Below are positions 42,839-53,833 of a stretch of 64,000 nt of DNA, piece by piece. Position 1 is the stretch's first letter, and each line of letters opens with the position of its first letter. The stretch lies in NCBI RefSeq assembly GCF_048565625.1, contig NZ_JBLZUR010000002.1, positions 1,674,001 to 1,738,000 on the forward strand, written 5' to 3'. This DNA comes from JBLZUR01 sp048565625 (lineage in GTDB: Bacteria > Pseudomonadota > Alphaproteobacteria > Sphingomonadales > Sphingomonadaceae). A program made the translations under genes and the position numbers. Below the pieces are notes generated by a model. That model was given only the letters and a program-made list of their open reading frames with translations. It had not been told where the DNA came from and made no database searches.

Positions 42839-43489
42839 TCAGTGGATGAAGAAGATGGCGAGGATGGCGGGTATCGCGAGGCCTGCCGCCACCAGCGGCC
42901 ATGTCGCGGGGCGGCGTGCGGCGTGGAGTTGCAGCAGGAACAGACCGGTAATCGCGAACACCAGGCAGGCGAAGGCGAAGACGTCGATGAACCAGTACCA
43001 GACACGCCCTGCGTTCCGGCCCTTGTGCAGGTCGTTCAGGTAGGAAATCCAGCCGCGGCTGGTCTCTTCATAGCTGACCGCGCCTGTCGCCCGGTCGATG
43101 CTCACCCAGCCGTCGCCCCCCGGGCGGGGGAGCGGGAGGTAGGCCTCGGCCTCCGACCATTCGGCGGGCGCGTCGCTGATCCGGGCGTGCAGCGTCTCGG
43201 CCAGCCAGTCACGCAGAGCTGGAGCCAGCGCCCGCTTCTCTCCGTCCTTCGGCCCAGCCAGAAGCCGGAGCATCTCCGGCGGCAGCTTCGCATCGCGATC
43301 GATGGTGACCGGTGTCGCCTCGATATCTGCGGCGTGGTTCAGTGTGAACCCGGTTACCGCGAAGAGTAGCAAGCCGATCAGCGCTACCGCCGAGCTGACC
43401 CAGTGCCAGCTATGCAATTGCTTTAGCCAAAACGCACGGCGTGGCTTGGCTCCGCTCCCACGACCGGTCGAACGCTGAATAGGCATCAT
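42839..43489 (-). CDS. PepSY domain membrane protein
   Basis: A ~216-residue PepSY-associated TM protein: LKQLHSWHWVSSAVALIGLLLFAVTGFTLNH at ~22-52 (helix with His at both ends), a periplasmic PepSY part (GWVSIDRATGAVSYEETSRGWISYLNDLHKGR), VWYWFIDVFAFACLVFAITGLFLLQLH and a last helix ending FFIH. The conserved His residues probably bind heme, so it could carry electrons from the membrane to a periplasmic flavoprotein. Starts at 43489 (MMPIQ) or 43507; the operator-like site upstream favours the shorter one. First gene of the four-gene operon. Confidence 0.88.
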   Translation of the reverse strand: MMPIQRSTGRGSGAKPRRAFWLKQLHSWHWVSSAVALIGLLLFAVTGFTLNHAADIEATPVTIDRDAKLPPEMLRLLAGPKDGEKRALAPALRDWLAETLHARISDAPAEWSEAEAYLPLPRPGGDGWVSIDRATGAVSYEETSRGWISYLNDLHKGRNAGRVWYWFIDVFAFACLVFAITGLFLLQLHAARRPATWPLVAAGLAIPAILAIFFIH

Positions 43490-43524
43490 AGAAGCAGAGG
43501 ACCCCATCGGTTCATCCGTCGTTA

Positions 43525-43541
43525 TCGAGAACGCTTCGCAA
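43525..43541. promoter_or_regulatory. Fur-like operator before the PepSY operon
   Basis: Read on the minus (coding) strand: TTGCGAAGCGTTCTCGA, identical at 12 of 17 positions to the site before the siderophore receptor (TTGAGAGTCGTTCTCAC). It lies 36 bp before the chosen PepSY start, in a proper place for iron-dependent repression. Confidence 0.55.
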
Positions 43542-43742
43542 ACACAACATGTCGAGAGCATCTGCCAGCGGCTTCCGTTTCGGTAAGCTCGGACATCGGC
43601 CACGACCTCTGTGGGACAGTCCCGTGAGCCGGCTTGCTGAACTGAGACCACATGCATGAGAGGTGGAACGTCGGCCGGAGCCAAGCTTTCTGTGGGCTCC
43701 GCTATGCCTGCGGTGGATTATTGATCGGTGGAGAGACGTGCC

Positions 43743-44501
43743 ATGACGAACGACGCCGATGCGCATACTGCGGTGCCCGACCTCAAGGGCAAGCGCGCGG
43801 TCATCACCGGAGGCACGACCGGAATCGGACGGGCCATAGCGGTGCTGCTGGCCAGCTATGGCGTGAGGGTGTTCGTCTGCGGCCGCACGCCTGAGCATCT
43901 CGACGACGCGCTCGCTCGCATCCGTGAGGTCGGAGAAGGTGACGGGATCAGCGTGGATCTGGCAGAGCGGGAGGGCGTCGGTGCTTTCTTCACGGCGGCG
44001 ACCGATTATCTCGGTGGACTTGATATCGCGGTCATCAACGCCGCGGTGGCGGCGGGCGGCCTGTCCGAGATCGGCGCCGACGATCTCCGCTATGCCATCG
44101 CAGCGGATTTCACGGCCTACGTGACCAGCGCCCATGCGGCTCTCGACCTCCTCAAGGACCCTGGCGACATTGTCCTCATCGGCTCGATGAGCGCGCATGT
44201 CCTCAGTCCCGGTTCTACAGTCTATGCCGGCATCAAGGCGGGCATCGCAGGCTTTGCGGAGGCGCTGCGACGTGAGCTCGGCCCCAAGGGCATCAAGGTC
44301 GGACTGGTCGAGCCCGGCAAGACTGGCGCAGACATCCAGTACCCCGATGTCCCCGCCGAGAAGCAGCGGGAGATGATCCACGATGGGACGATGTTGCGCG
44401 CAGAGGACATCGCGGTGGCCGTTCACTATATGTTGACGCAGCCGCGCCGCGCCATCGTCCAGCAGATCGTCGTCACACCGCGAGCGCAGGCCGAGGAGTG
44501 A
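43743..44501 (+). CDS. SDR family oxidoreductase
   Basis: A 252-residue classical short-chain dehydrogenase: KRAVITGGTTGIGRAIAVLLASYG (NAD(P) site), VINAAVAAGG, IVLIGSMSAHVL (Ser), STVYAGIKAGIAGFAEAL (YxxxK) and LVEPGKTGADIQ. GGAGAG precedes the ATG at 43743; a GTG 15 bp upstream is possible. Its stop overlaps the start of a GH130-family gene, so the pair is coupled and may act on a sugar or sugar alcohol derivative. The substrate is not evident. Confidence 0.92.
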   Translation: MTNDADAHTAVPDLKGKRAVITGGTTGIGRAIAVLLASYGVRVFVCGRTPEHLDDALARIREVGEGDGISVDLAEREGVGAFFTAATDYLGGLDIAVINAAVAAGGLSEIGADDLRYAIAADFTAYVTSAHAALDLLKDPGDIVLIGSMSAHVLSPGSTVYAGIKAGIAGFAEALRRELGPKGIKVGLVEPGKTGADIQYPDVPAEKQREMIHDGTMLRAEDIAVAVHYMLTQPRRAIVQQIVVTPRAQAEE

Positions 44502-45619
44502 AGTTCGCCATCGACAAGCTGGTCCTGGTTCCCGACGACATCGACCTGTCGAAATCGCCGCTGGCCGGGCAGCTGGATGTCGGGACCTATGTTCTGGGCG
44601 CCTTCAATCCGGGCTTGACGAGGCTGCCGAACGGCAACCTTCTGATGGTGGTCCGGGTGGCGGAGGCACTCCGCAAGCCGATCTTCGACAATCACGTTCA
44701 CTGCATCCGCTGGGATGAGGGCCGCTACCTGCTCGACGCCTGGCCCTTGCAGGGGGCGGACACTGCGGATCCCCGCAAGTTCCTGATCCACGGCGGAAAG
44801 TGGCGGGTGATGGCGCTGACGTCCCTGTCCTGGCTGCTGCCGGTCGAGCTTACGCCTGACGGGCTGGAGGTGGTCGCCATTCACTACGATCGCGCAGTCG
44901 CGCCGTCGGGAAACTGGCAGTGCTACGGGGTCGAGGACGCCCGGATCTCGCGCGTAGGCGACGAATACCTGATGACCACCTGCTCGGTCAGCCCCGAGCG
45001 TCATTCGACGACGCTCTACACGTCGAACAACGGTATCGACTGGACCTTCGCCGACATCGTCCTCGATCATCAGAACAAGGACATGCTGATCTTCGAAGGC
45101 CTAATCGGCGGGCAGTACTGGGCGCAGACGCGTCCGTTGGGTGACCTCTACTTCGCCTATCCCCCCGATAGCGAGTGGCGGCCCGGCCCATCGATCAACC
45201 TCGCGACCTCGCCGGACGCGCGGCACTGGAAGCCGTACCGGGAGCCGGGCCTGCGTCCGCACGCGAACACCGTCGCCACCGCACGGATGGGTGGCGGAAC
45301 ACCACCGATCCTGACCGACGAAGGCTGGCTGACCCTCTGGCATGGCGTAGAGCCGAAGGAGATCGTCGGACTCTATCGGACCTACTTCTCCATTCTCGAC
45401 CGTGATGACCCGTCGAAGGTCGTCCGCACCCAACATGCGCCGCTTCTCGAGGCAAATCCGGAACTCACCCGTCCGCTTGAGGACCGGATGTACGTTCGCG
45501 ACGTGGTCTTCACGACAGGGATCGCGGACTGCGGTAACCACTATGTTGTTGCCTCCGGTGAAGCCGACCTCGCCTGTCGTATCACCCATGTCCCGAAAGC
45601 CGCCCTGGGCCTCCGCTGA
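44498..45619 (+). CDS. Glycoside hydrolase family 130 protein
   Basis: A 373-residue five-bladed beta-propeller protein of GH130 (phosphorolysis or hydrolysis of beta-mannosides). Recognisable are NPGLTRLPNGNLLMVVRVAE, CYGVEDARISRVGDEYLMT (catalytic-Asp region), HQNKDMLIFEGLIGG and GGGTPPILTDEGWLTLWHGVE. Length and motifs place it in the group that includes mannosylglucose and mannooligosaccharide phosphorylases. It begins at GTG overlapping the SDR stop. Whether it is phosphorylase or hydrolase depends on phosphate-binding residues I cannot align here. Confidence 0.88.
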   Translation: MKFAIDKLVLVPDDIDLSKSPLAGQLDVGTYVLGAFNPGLTRLPNGNLLMVVRVAEALRKPIFDNHVHCIRWDEGRYLLDAWPLQGADTADPRKFLIHGGKWRVMALTSLSWLLPVELTPDGLEVVAIHYDRAVAPSGNWQCYGVEDARISRVGDEYLMTTCSVSPERHSTTLYTSNNGIDWTFADIVLDHQNKDMLIFEGLIGGQYWAQTRPLGDLYFAYPPDSEWRPGPSINLATSPDARHWKPYREPGLRPHANTVATARMGGGTPPILTDEGWLTLWHGVEPKEIVGLYRTYFSILDRDDPSKVVRTQHAPLLEANPELTRPLEDRMYVRDVVFTTGIADCGNHYVVASGEADLACRITHVPKAALGLR

Positions 45620-45662
45620 ACCAGGCGGTTCAGGCTCGGTTTGACTCCTTGCCGGTAAGGAC

Positions 45663-46343
45663 ATGGCGAAGGAGACGGTTTTGCGCATTCTGCTGGTCGA
45701 AGACGATACCGCCCTTGCCGCGGAACTTGCCCGCGCACTGCGGGCCGAGAACTTCGCGGTCGATATCGCGACCAATGGCGAGGATGGCGCGCATCTGGGA
45801 GCGACCGAGGCCTATGACGCCGCCATCCTGGATCTTGGTCTCCCGAAGAAGGACGGCATCTCCGTCCTGCAGGACTGGCGAGAGGCGGGGCGATTGATCC
45901 CCGTCCTGATCCTGACCGCGCGGGACGGTTGGTCGGAGAAGGTCGCCGGTTTCAAGGCGGGTGCTGACGACTACCTCACCAAGCCGTTCCGGGCGGCGGA
46001 GGTGGTGATGCGGCTTAGGGCTATGGTCCGGCGGGCGAGCGGCCATGCGGCGGTGCGGATCGAATGTGGCCCCCTCTCCTTCGATGCCCAGCTGGGGCAC
46101 TTCAGCATGGATGGACTGCCGCTCCGCCTTACGGCCTTTGAGTGGCGCCTCCTTTCTACCCTGATGCTTCGCAAGGACGTGGTGATCGAACGCGGCGAGC
46201 TCATGGAGAAGCTCTACGAATACGACGCTGACGTGGACTCGAACTCGCTGGAGGTGATCGTCAGCCGCCTGCGTCGGAAGATCGGAAGCGACATGATCGA
46301 AACTGTGCGGGGACGCGGGTATCGGCTGACATGCGCCGCCTGA
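45663..46343 (+). CDS. OmpR/PhoP-family response regulator
   Basis: A 226-residue DNA-binding response regulator. Receiver domain: RILLVEDDTALAAELARALRAENF, phosphoacceptor Asp in YDAAILDLGLPKKDG (~57), switch residues LILTARDG, and ADDYLTKPF. The winged-helix effector domain ends in SRLRRKIGSDMIETVRGRGYRL. It overlaps the histidine kinase gene by 13 bp. It resembles PhoP/QseB-type regulators; the stimulus is unknown. Confidence 0.97.
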   Translation: MAKETVLRILLVEDDTALAAELARALRAENFAVDIATNGEDGAHLGATEAYDAAILDLGLPKKDGISVLQDWREAGRLIPVLILTARDGWSEKVAGFKAGADDYLTKPFRAAEVVMRLRAMVRRASGHAAVRIECGPLSFDAQLGHFSMDGLPLRLTAFEWRLLSTLMLRKDVVIERGELMEKLYEYDADVDSNSLEVIVSRLRRKIGSDMIETVRGRGYRLTCAA

Positions 46344-47674
46344 TCGCTCGTCTCTCCCTTCACGCGCGGCTGCTGATCATCGCGGCACTGACCACCGTCG
46401 CGGCGCTGGCCTTTGCGGCCATGTCGATCGGGACCGTGCTTGAACGCGTCGTCGTACGGGGCCTGGACCGGCAACTCGACGCACAAATCATGATCCTGTC
46501 GGACGCGATCATGCCGAACGGCGGACTGGATGGATCGCGAGTCGTCGAGCTTCCCGGCTTCAGCCGCGATCGTCATGGCTGGAGTTGGCGTGTCAGGACA
46601 CCTGCCGGGCAGTGGACGAGCGCGCAATTGCCGATTGCGCGCGCCGAGCTGAACGAAGGGCGGCTGCGTCGCGATCGTCTCATCCGCTCCGGTTGGGGCA
46701 AGGCCGCAGATGGCACGCCGCTCCACATCCGCCAAATGAAGTTTGCCAAGGGGTCCGGGACCGTCGAAATCACGGCGACCGCGCCGCGCTCGCTGGTCGA
46801 GCGGCCGTTGCGATCGGCCCTGCAACCTCTGTTCCTGTCACTGCTGCTGCTCGGCGTGGCACTGCTGGCGGCCACCTTGGCGCAGCTGCGCTACGGGCTG
46901 CGCCCTCTGCGGCTTCTGCGCGAGGAGGTGACGCGGGTTCGTTCGGGCACGCTCCCGCGCCTGTCCACCGAGCATCCGCGCGAGTTGCAGCCGCTCGCCG
47001 AAGAGGTCAACGCGCTGATTGATCAGAACGAGGCGGGGCTAGAGCACGCGCGACGTCATGTCGCGAACCTCGCTCACGGGTTGAAAACGCCTCTTGCAAC
47101 GCTCTCCCTGCAACTTGCTCGGGACAATGCGGCGGCAGAGACCCGTGCGCTGGTGGATCAATTGGATGCGCGCATCGCCCACCATCTTCGCCGCGCGCGC
47201 AGCGCGGCCCCGGGCGGCACGCGTAGCCGGACCGAGGTCGCGGCGGTGGCCGAGGATCTGGTCGGCGTACTGCGTCACCTGTCAGGCGAGAGTACGGTCA
47301 CCTTCGAGCTGAGGATCGAACCGACGCTCTCGGTCCTTGTCGACCGGCAGGACCTCGACGAAGTGCTTGGCAACCTGCTGGAGAACGCGGCGCGGCATGC
47401 GCGATCGGTCGTCGTCCTTTCAGCCTCCAGGGATGGTCAACTCGCGACCATCGTCATCGAGGATGATGGTGTGGGCCTCGACCCGGATCAGGCAGTGGCG
47501 GCGGTTCAGCCCGGCCAGCGCCTCGACGAATCCGGAATCGGCTACGGCTTCGGTCTGGCAATCGTCAGGGAACTGGTCGAGCTTTATGGAGGGTCGCTGG
47601 CGATCGAACGGTCGGAAGAGCTTGGCGGCTTGGCCGCTCGCATTACCCTACCGGCCGCTGCTCCGATCGCATAA
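46331..47674 (+). CDS. Sensor histidine kinase (PhoQ-type)
   Basis: A 447-residue membrane sensor kinase paired with the OmpR-type regulator. An N-terminal helix (LLIIAALTTVAALAFAAMSI) and one near 160-185 (LFLSLLLLGVALLAATLAQL) bracket a periplasmic sensor domain; a HAMP-like linker follows. The H-box is VANLAHGLKTPLATLSLQLA; the ATPase domain has EVLGNLLENAARHAR (N box), IEDDGVGLDPD (G1) and GYGFGLAIVRELVELYGG (G2), so it should be active. Overlaps the regulator gene by 13 bp. Confidence 0.96.
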   Translation: MRRLIARLSLHARLLIIAALTTVAALAFAAMSIGTVLERVVVRGLDRQLDAQIMILSDAIMPNGGLDGSRVVELPGFSRDRHGWSWRVRTPAGQWTSAQLPIARAELNEGRLRRDRLIRSGWGKAADGTPLHIRQMKFAKGSGTVEITATAPRSLVERPLRSALQPLFLSLLLLGVALLAATLAQLRYGLRPLRLLREEVTRVRSGTLPRLSTEHPRELQPLAEEVNALIDQNEAGLEHARRHVANLAHGLKTPLATLSLQLARDNAAAETRALVDQLDARIAHHLRRARSAAPGGTRSRTEVAAVAEDLVGVLRHLSGESTVTFELRIEPTLSVLVDRQDLDEVLGNLLENAARHARSVVVLSASRDGQLATIVIEDDGVGLDPDQAVAAVQPGQRLDESGIGYGFGLAIVRELVELYGGSLAIERSEELGGLAARITLPAAAPIA

Positions 47675-47676
47675 GT

Positions 47677-48225
47677 TCAGTTCGGCTGCGACGGCTCGAT
47701 CTTGTCGACCCATTCGGGGTAGAAGCAGGGTTCCCGATTGGACCAGCCGGGCGCGGTCGCCGCAGCTTCGCTGATCGACTGCAACAAGGCCCGCCGCTTT
47801 TCCGGATGGAGGTGCGGCAGGGCGGCGGCGGCGCAGAAGGCGCCGGGCAGCCAAGGCCGGACATGCGCGCCGATCAGCCGTTCGTAGAGGAAGCGGTAGG
47901 CGCCGAAGCTGGTCAGCCGATCCTGCCCCAGATCGAAGGCTGTGACCGTGATCAGGGGGGACATGAACGGCTCGACCTCATCGAGGCCGCTGTCGTCGGG
48001 AACCAGGCTGCGGATGCGGTCGAGCCGGCCATAGACACGGTGCTGCGCGCGGATGCTGGCGGCTTCGACCACGTCTCGCGACCATTGCGTCATGGCATCC
48101 TTGCGGTCGAGGCCGACGTCGAGGGATCGGCGTATGTAGCGCTGGGTGGAGGCGGCGAAGCCTGCGAACTCCTTCATCTCGGCAAGCGCCATCTGGCCGT
48201 CCGCCGGTCTCATCTTCGTGCCCAT
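47677..48225 (-). CDS. Hypothetical protein (182 aa)
   Basis: I do not recognise this soluble, mostly helical protein. Start ATG 48225 has AGGGGGAG upstream. It reads ALAEMKEFAGFAASTQRYIRRSLDVGLDRKDAMTQWSRDVVEAAS, then an aromatic/His-rich C-terminal half (GAYRFLYERLIGAHVRPWLPG). No signal peptide, TM helix or cofactor motif. Convergent with the histidine kinase (2 bp between stops). Probably a conserved sphingomonad hypothetical. Confidence 0.75.
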   Translation of the reverse strand: MGTKMRPADGQMALAEMKEFAGFAASTQRYIRRSLDVGLDRKDAMTQWSRDVVEAASIRAQHRVYGRLDRIRSLVPDDSGLDEVEPFMSPLITVTAFDLGQDRLTSFGAYRFLYERLIGAHVRPWLPGAFCAAAALPHLHPEKRRALLQSISEAAATAPGWSNREPCFYPEWVDKIEPSQPN

Positions 48226-48366
48226 CGAAGCTCCCCCTTTCACGCGGTGAGAACCTTGCGATCATGCACCCGCATGGTTGACAGCGGGTTAACCGAAGGC
48301 CTGTCCGAACGGATGGGAACACGAAAGTTTTTGCGCCGCAACATGCACGACGCCACTTTGCAATAT

Positions 48367-48576
48367 TTATTGTGGATAGTTGCCGGCTGTGGCGCTTGAT
48401 CCACAGGACTTCCGCTGGGCGAATTGCCGCAGGATGAAGCGCTTTTCCTCGGACGTAGCACTCGACCACTCGACGATCTCTTCGATTGTGCGCGCGCATC
48501 CTTCACATAGAACTGTGTCCGCGCCTATGCGGCACACCCCGGTACAAGGGGATGGAACGTCGTCAGCAGGGGTCAT
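48367..48576 (-). CDS. DUF1289 small cysteine protein
   Basis: A 69-residue protein with the DUF1289 cysteine arrangement SPCTGVCRIGADTVLCEGCARTIEEI, followed by W, a charged stretch and RKSC. Four conserved Cys could bind a metal or Fe-S cluster. Similar small proteins are found with fumarate reductase or signalling genes, function unknown. Full length for the family. Confidence 0.9.
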   Translation of the reverse strand: MTPADDVPSPCTGVCRIGADTVLCEGCARTIEEIVEWSSATSEEKRFILRQFAQRKSCGSSATAGNYPQ

Positions 48577-48630
48577 CGTCCCTACTTAGTGGCCTGAGCC
48601 GCACTCCGTCGAGAGTACGGCTCGCACCAG

Positions 48631-48879
48631 TCACTTGCTCTTCGCGAGTTCCGCCTCGGCCTCCGGGTCGTAGCCCGACGAGGGGGCGGGATCCTTGCCC
48701 TTACCGGGCTGAGTGTTGGACGGCGCGTCCGAGCCGGGAAAGGTCTCGTCCAACCCGACGTCGAGCTTGGCATCCTCGTTCGAAGGGTTCCGCCGCAGCT
48801 TCTCGTCATCAGATGCGTCGCGTGCGGTTCGGACGTGAGGAAGATCAGCCTTGTCCTGCGCTTCGTTGGCCTGCGTCAT
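48631..48879 (-). CDS. Small hypothetical protein, charged and disordered
   Basis: An ~82-residue acidic, Pro/Gly/Asp-rich protein starting at ATG 48879 after AGGAGAG. It holds DVGLDETFPGSDAPSNTQPGKG, which resembles a small conserved alphaproteobacterial family (DETFPASDPPS-type). No known role; likely unstructured. Confidence 0.75.
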   Translation of the reverse strand: MTQANEAQDKADLPHVRTARDASDDEKLRRNPSNEDAKLDVGLDETFPGSDAPSNTQPGKGKDPAPSSGYDPEAEAELAKSK

Positions 48880-49060
48880 AAGGTCTCTCCTGTTCAGGAT
48901 AGAAACGATCCGCCTTAGCCGCCGTTCCGCTCCGCTCATCGTGACCTTTCTGCAACAGGCATGGCTGTTATCTGACGTTCATGAAACGGTGGGGGCAGTC
49001 GCCCGTTCGATGGTCCCCGGCACCACGAGGCCCGGAAAGTTTGTTGAACGGAGTAGTTGA

Positions 49061-49615
49061 ATGACCAAGATTCTCGGCGCCGCACTGGCGTTCGCCACCC
49101 TCACCTTCGGCGCCTCTGCGGCTCTTGCGCAGGACACCGCCCCGGACGGGACCGACGCATTCGGTTTCGAGCCCTATGTCGGCGTGATCGGCGGCTATGA
49201 GAGCTTCGACAAGTTCCGCGACGGCCCCCGCCAGGGCAATGGCCGTGGCAATGGCGCGATCGTCGGCGTGGTCGGCGGCGTGAACGTGCCGCTCGGCCCG
49301 GTGTTCGTCGGCGTGGAAGGCAACGGTGCCAAGGGCTTCAACGACATCGACTGGGAATATGGCGTGGCCGGCCGCTTCGGCGTCCGCGCCGGTGAGAGCG
49401 GCCTGATCTTCGCCAAGGTCGGCTACCAGTGGGTCGAGTTCGACCACGGTCCGCGCGCCAGCAAGATGCTTTACGGCATCGGCACCGAAGTCGGCCCGAA
49501 GGACATCGGTCTGGGTGGCATCACCGGCAATTCCGGCATCCGCCTTCGTTTCGGCGTCGACACGCTCGACTGGCAGTCGATCCGTCCGAACGCCGGCGTG
49601 GTCATGCACTTCTAA
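49061..49615 (+). CDS. Outer-membrane beta-barrel protein
   Basis: A 184-residue outer-membrane protein with signal peptide MTKILGAALAFATLTFGASA (cleavage after ALAQ) and eight or so amphipathic strands, e.g. FEPYVGVIGGYESF, GPVFVGVEGNGAKGF, YGVAGRFGVRAGESGLIFAKVGYQ, ending in Phe (GVVMHF), which fits Bam-dependent insertion. Belongs to the opacity/OmpW-like small-barrel type. GGAG ribosome-binding site before ATG and a strong hairpin after the stop; monocistronic. Confidence 0.9.
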   Translation: MTKILGAALAFATLTFGASAALAQDTAPDGTDAFGFEPYVGVIGGYESFDKFRDGPRQGNGRGNGAIVGVVGGVNVPLGPVFVGVEGNGAKGFNDIDWEYGVAGRFGVRAGESGLIFAKVGYQWVEFDHGPRASKMLYGIGTEVGPKDIGLGGITGNSGIRLRFGVDTLDWQSIRPNAGVVMHF

Positions 49616-49622
49616 AGGCATC

Positions 49623-49653
49623 GCGGCCCCGGCGAACCACTCGCCGGGGCCGC
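49623..49653. terminator. Perfect 13-bp hairpin after the outer-membrane protein gene
   Basis: GCGGCCCCGGCGA / TCGCCGGGGCCGC with a 5-nt loop, 8 bp after the stop codon. No T-run. Confidence 0.65.
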
Positions 49654-49770
49654 TCCATCTGCGACCGTCCCAAATATGGAATTAAGCACAGGCATTTAGC
49701 ATTCGTTTACGTTGCGCATCCGCAACAAAGCGACATACATCGCACCTGCACAATCAAGCAGGTGGGAATC

Positions 49771-50481
49771 GTGAAGCACGCGTATCTCTCGACGGGCGTC
49801 GCCCTGGTTCTCGCGCTTGGCGTGGCTCAGCCCGCCTCCGCGCTGGTCAAGATCACCAACGTCGCGACGACGAAGGGCAGCAAGGCTGGTACCGTCAGCT
49901 ATTTCGGCAGCGGGCGCTCGGTTAACGCGGGTCAGTTCCTGCTGACCGGCAAGGACCTTGACACCAACGCCGCCGTTTCGTTGAAGACGTTCTGCATCGA
50001 TATCTTCAACACGCTGAAAACCGGCACCTTTACCCGCACCGACGATGTGAATGTCGGCGGCCAGTATGCGGCGAAGCAGGATCAGGTGATGGCGTTGCTG
50101 GGCAACGTGTCCATCACCAGCGCCGACACCTCCGCTGCCGTCCAGCTGGCGGTATGGGAAATCGCCTATGAGACGAGCACGACCAAGTACTCGCTGTCGG
50201 ACGGCTGGTTCTCCGCGAGCGGCAGTTCGCTAAGCGCGGCGAAGACTCTTGCCAACGGATATCTCAGCAAGGTTACCAAGGGCGACTGGAAGGCGCTGGC
50301 CAACACGCAGCTGAACAGCCTCACCGCCGACGGCAATCAGGACCAGATCTGGCTAGGCACGCGGCCGCCGCAGGCGCCGGGCGCGGTGCCGGAGCCGGCC
50401 AGCTGGGCGATGATGATCGCCGGCTTCGGCCTGATCGGCGGCGCGATGCGGCGTCGGAGCGTGCAAGCCAGGTTCGCCTGA
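49771..50481 (+). CDS. PEP-CTERM sorting domain protein
   Basis: A ~236-residue exported protein that ends in the exosortase sorting signal VPEPASWAMMIAGFGLIGGAMRRRS (PEP box, hydrophobic helix, Arg tail), sphingomonad type. GTG at 49771 behind AGGTGGG is chosen; the N-terminus is a signal peptide (VKHAYLSTGVALVLALGVAQPASA). The middle domain is beta-rich with one Cys pair-like FCIDIF. It would be sorted to the cell surface/biofilm matrix by an exosortase located elsewhere. A good terminator follows. Confidence 0.93.
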   Translation: MKHAYLSTGVALVLALGVAQPASALVKITNVATTKGSKAGTVSYFGSGRSVNAGQFLLTGKDLDTNAAVSLKTFCIDIFNTLKTGTFTRTDDVNVGGQYAAKQDQVMALLGNVSITSADTSAAVQLAVWEIAYETSTTKYSLSDGWFSASGSSLSAAKTLANGYLSKVTKGDWKALANTQLNSLTADGNQDQIWLGTRPPQAPGAVPEPASWAMMIAGFGLIGGAMRRRSVQARFA

Positions 50482-50500
50482 ACTTCGGATCGAGGACAGG

Positions 50501-50540
50501 AAGGGGTCGCGCCAGTGATGGCGCGGCCCCTTTTCGTTTT
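50501..50540 (+). terminator. Rho-independent terminator
   Basis: 14-bp stem AAGGGGTCGCGCCA / TGGCGCGGCCCCTT (one G-U pair), GTGA loop, followed by TTCGTTTT. Twenty bp after the PEP-CTERM stop. Confidence 0.88.
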
Positions 50541-51010
50541 GCAGATGGTGCTCTGGTGGAGCGCGGAAGTTGACTAAGTTGACGCTACGTCACGCTGAAA
50601 ACGCACTCTGCGCGCAGTCTCACAGCGCGGAAAGTCACGAAAGTCGCGACACCAACGTGCGCCCGCACAGGCGCACGCACGCGTGTGCGCGAAAGGACAT
50701 GATAAACGATCGAAAGAGCCACGGATGGGGTGGCAAAAGTTTTTCTACATTGGAAGGGTGATGTTCGGCTGACGTTCGAACTGCAGTGACACTTCTATTC
50801 CTCCCCCGACGTGGGAGGGGGACCGCCGCAGGCGGTGGAGGAGTAGTTCCCGCGAGCGACACGCAGGATCTAGAGCACGCAGGTCTCCGCATCCACCGGT
50901 TCGCATGATCTTTGACCGTGCCGCGCGCTACGCACTACCCCTCCACCACCGCCTTCGGCGGCGGTCCCCCTCCCCTTCCAGGAGAGGATCAGACCTTTCG
51001 ACTTTTGCAG
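50541..51010. other. Intergenic region with repeats, no gene seen
   Basis: About 470 bp between the PEP-CTERM terminator and the secA end. The first part (50560-50760) has no coding signal but contains an imperfect palindrome GCGCACGCACGCGTGTGCGC (50671-50690). The second part is REP-like repeats. No promoter can be assigned confidently. Confidence 0.5.
50798..50990. repeat. Paired REP-like repeats downstream of secA
   Basis: Two elements, 50798-50843 and 50935-50990, approximately reverse complementary to each other (CCTCCCCCGACGTGGGAGGG versus CTCCACCACCGCCTTCGGCG-type arms), each also a hairpin with GGCGGTCCCCCTCCC-like parts. Same general family as the repeat before the DedA gene. Possibly involved in termination or mRNA stability of secA. 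Confidence 0.7.
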
Positions 51011-53743
<2,733 letters not shown>

Positions 53744-53833
53744 GCGTGTTCCTTGGGACGACGCGCGATGCGCGCGCGGGGACTGGCGGCGGAGATAGGT
53801 GGAGGGCGGGTTCAGGTCAATTCGAACGGGTCG

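Noticed and set aside
50671..50690. Palindrome GCGCACGCACGCGTGTGCGC as operator
   Set aside because: Imperfect, GC-rich and far from any start; may be chance.
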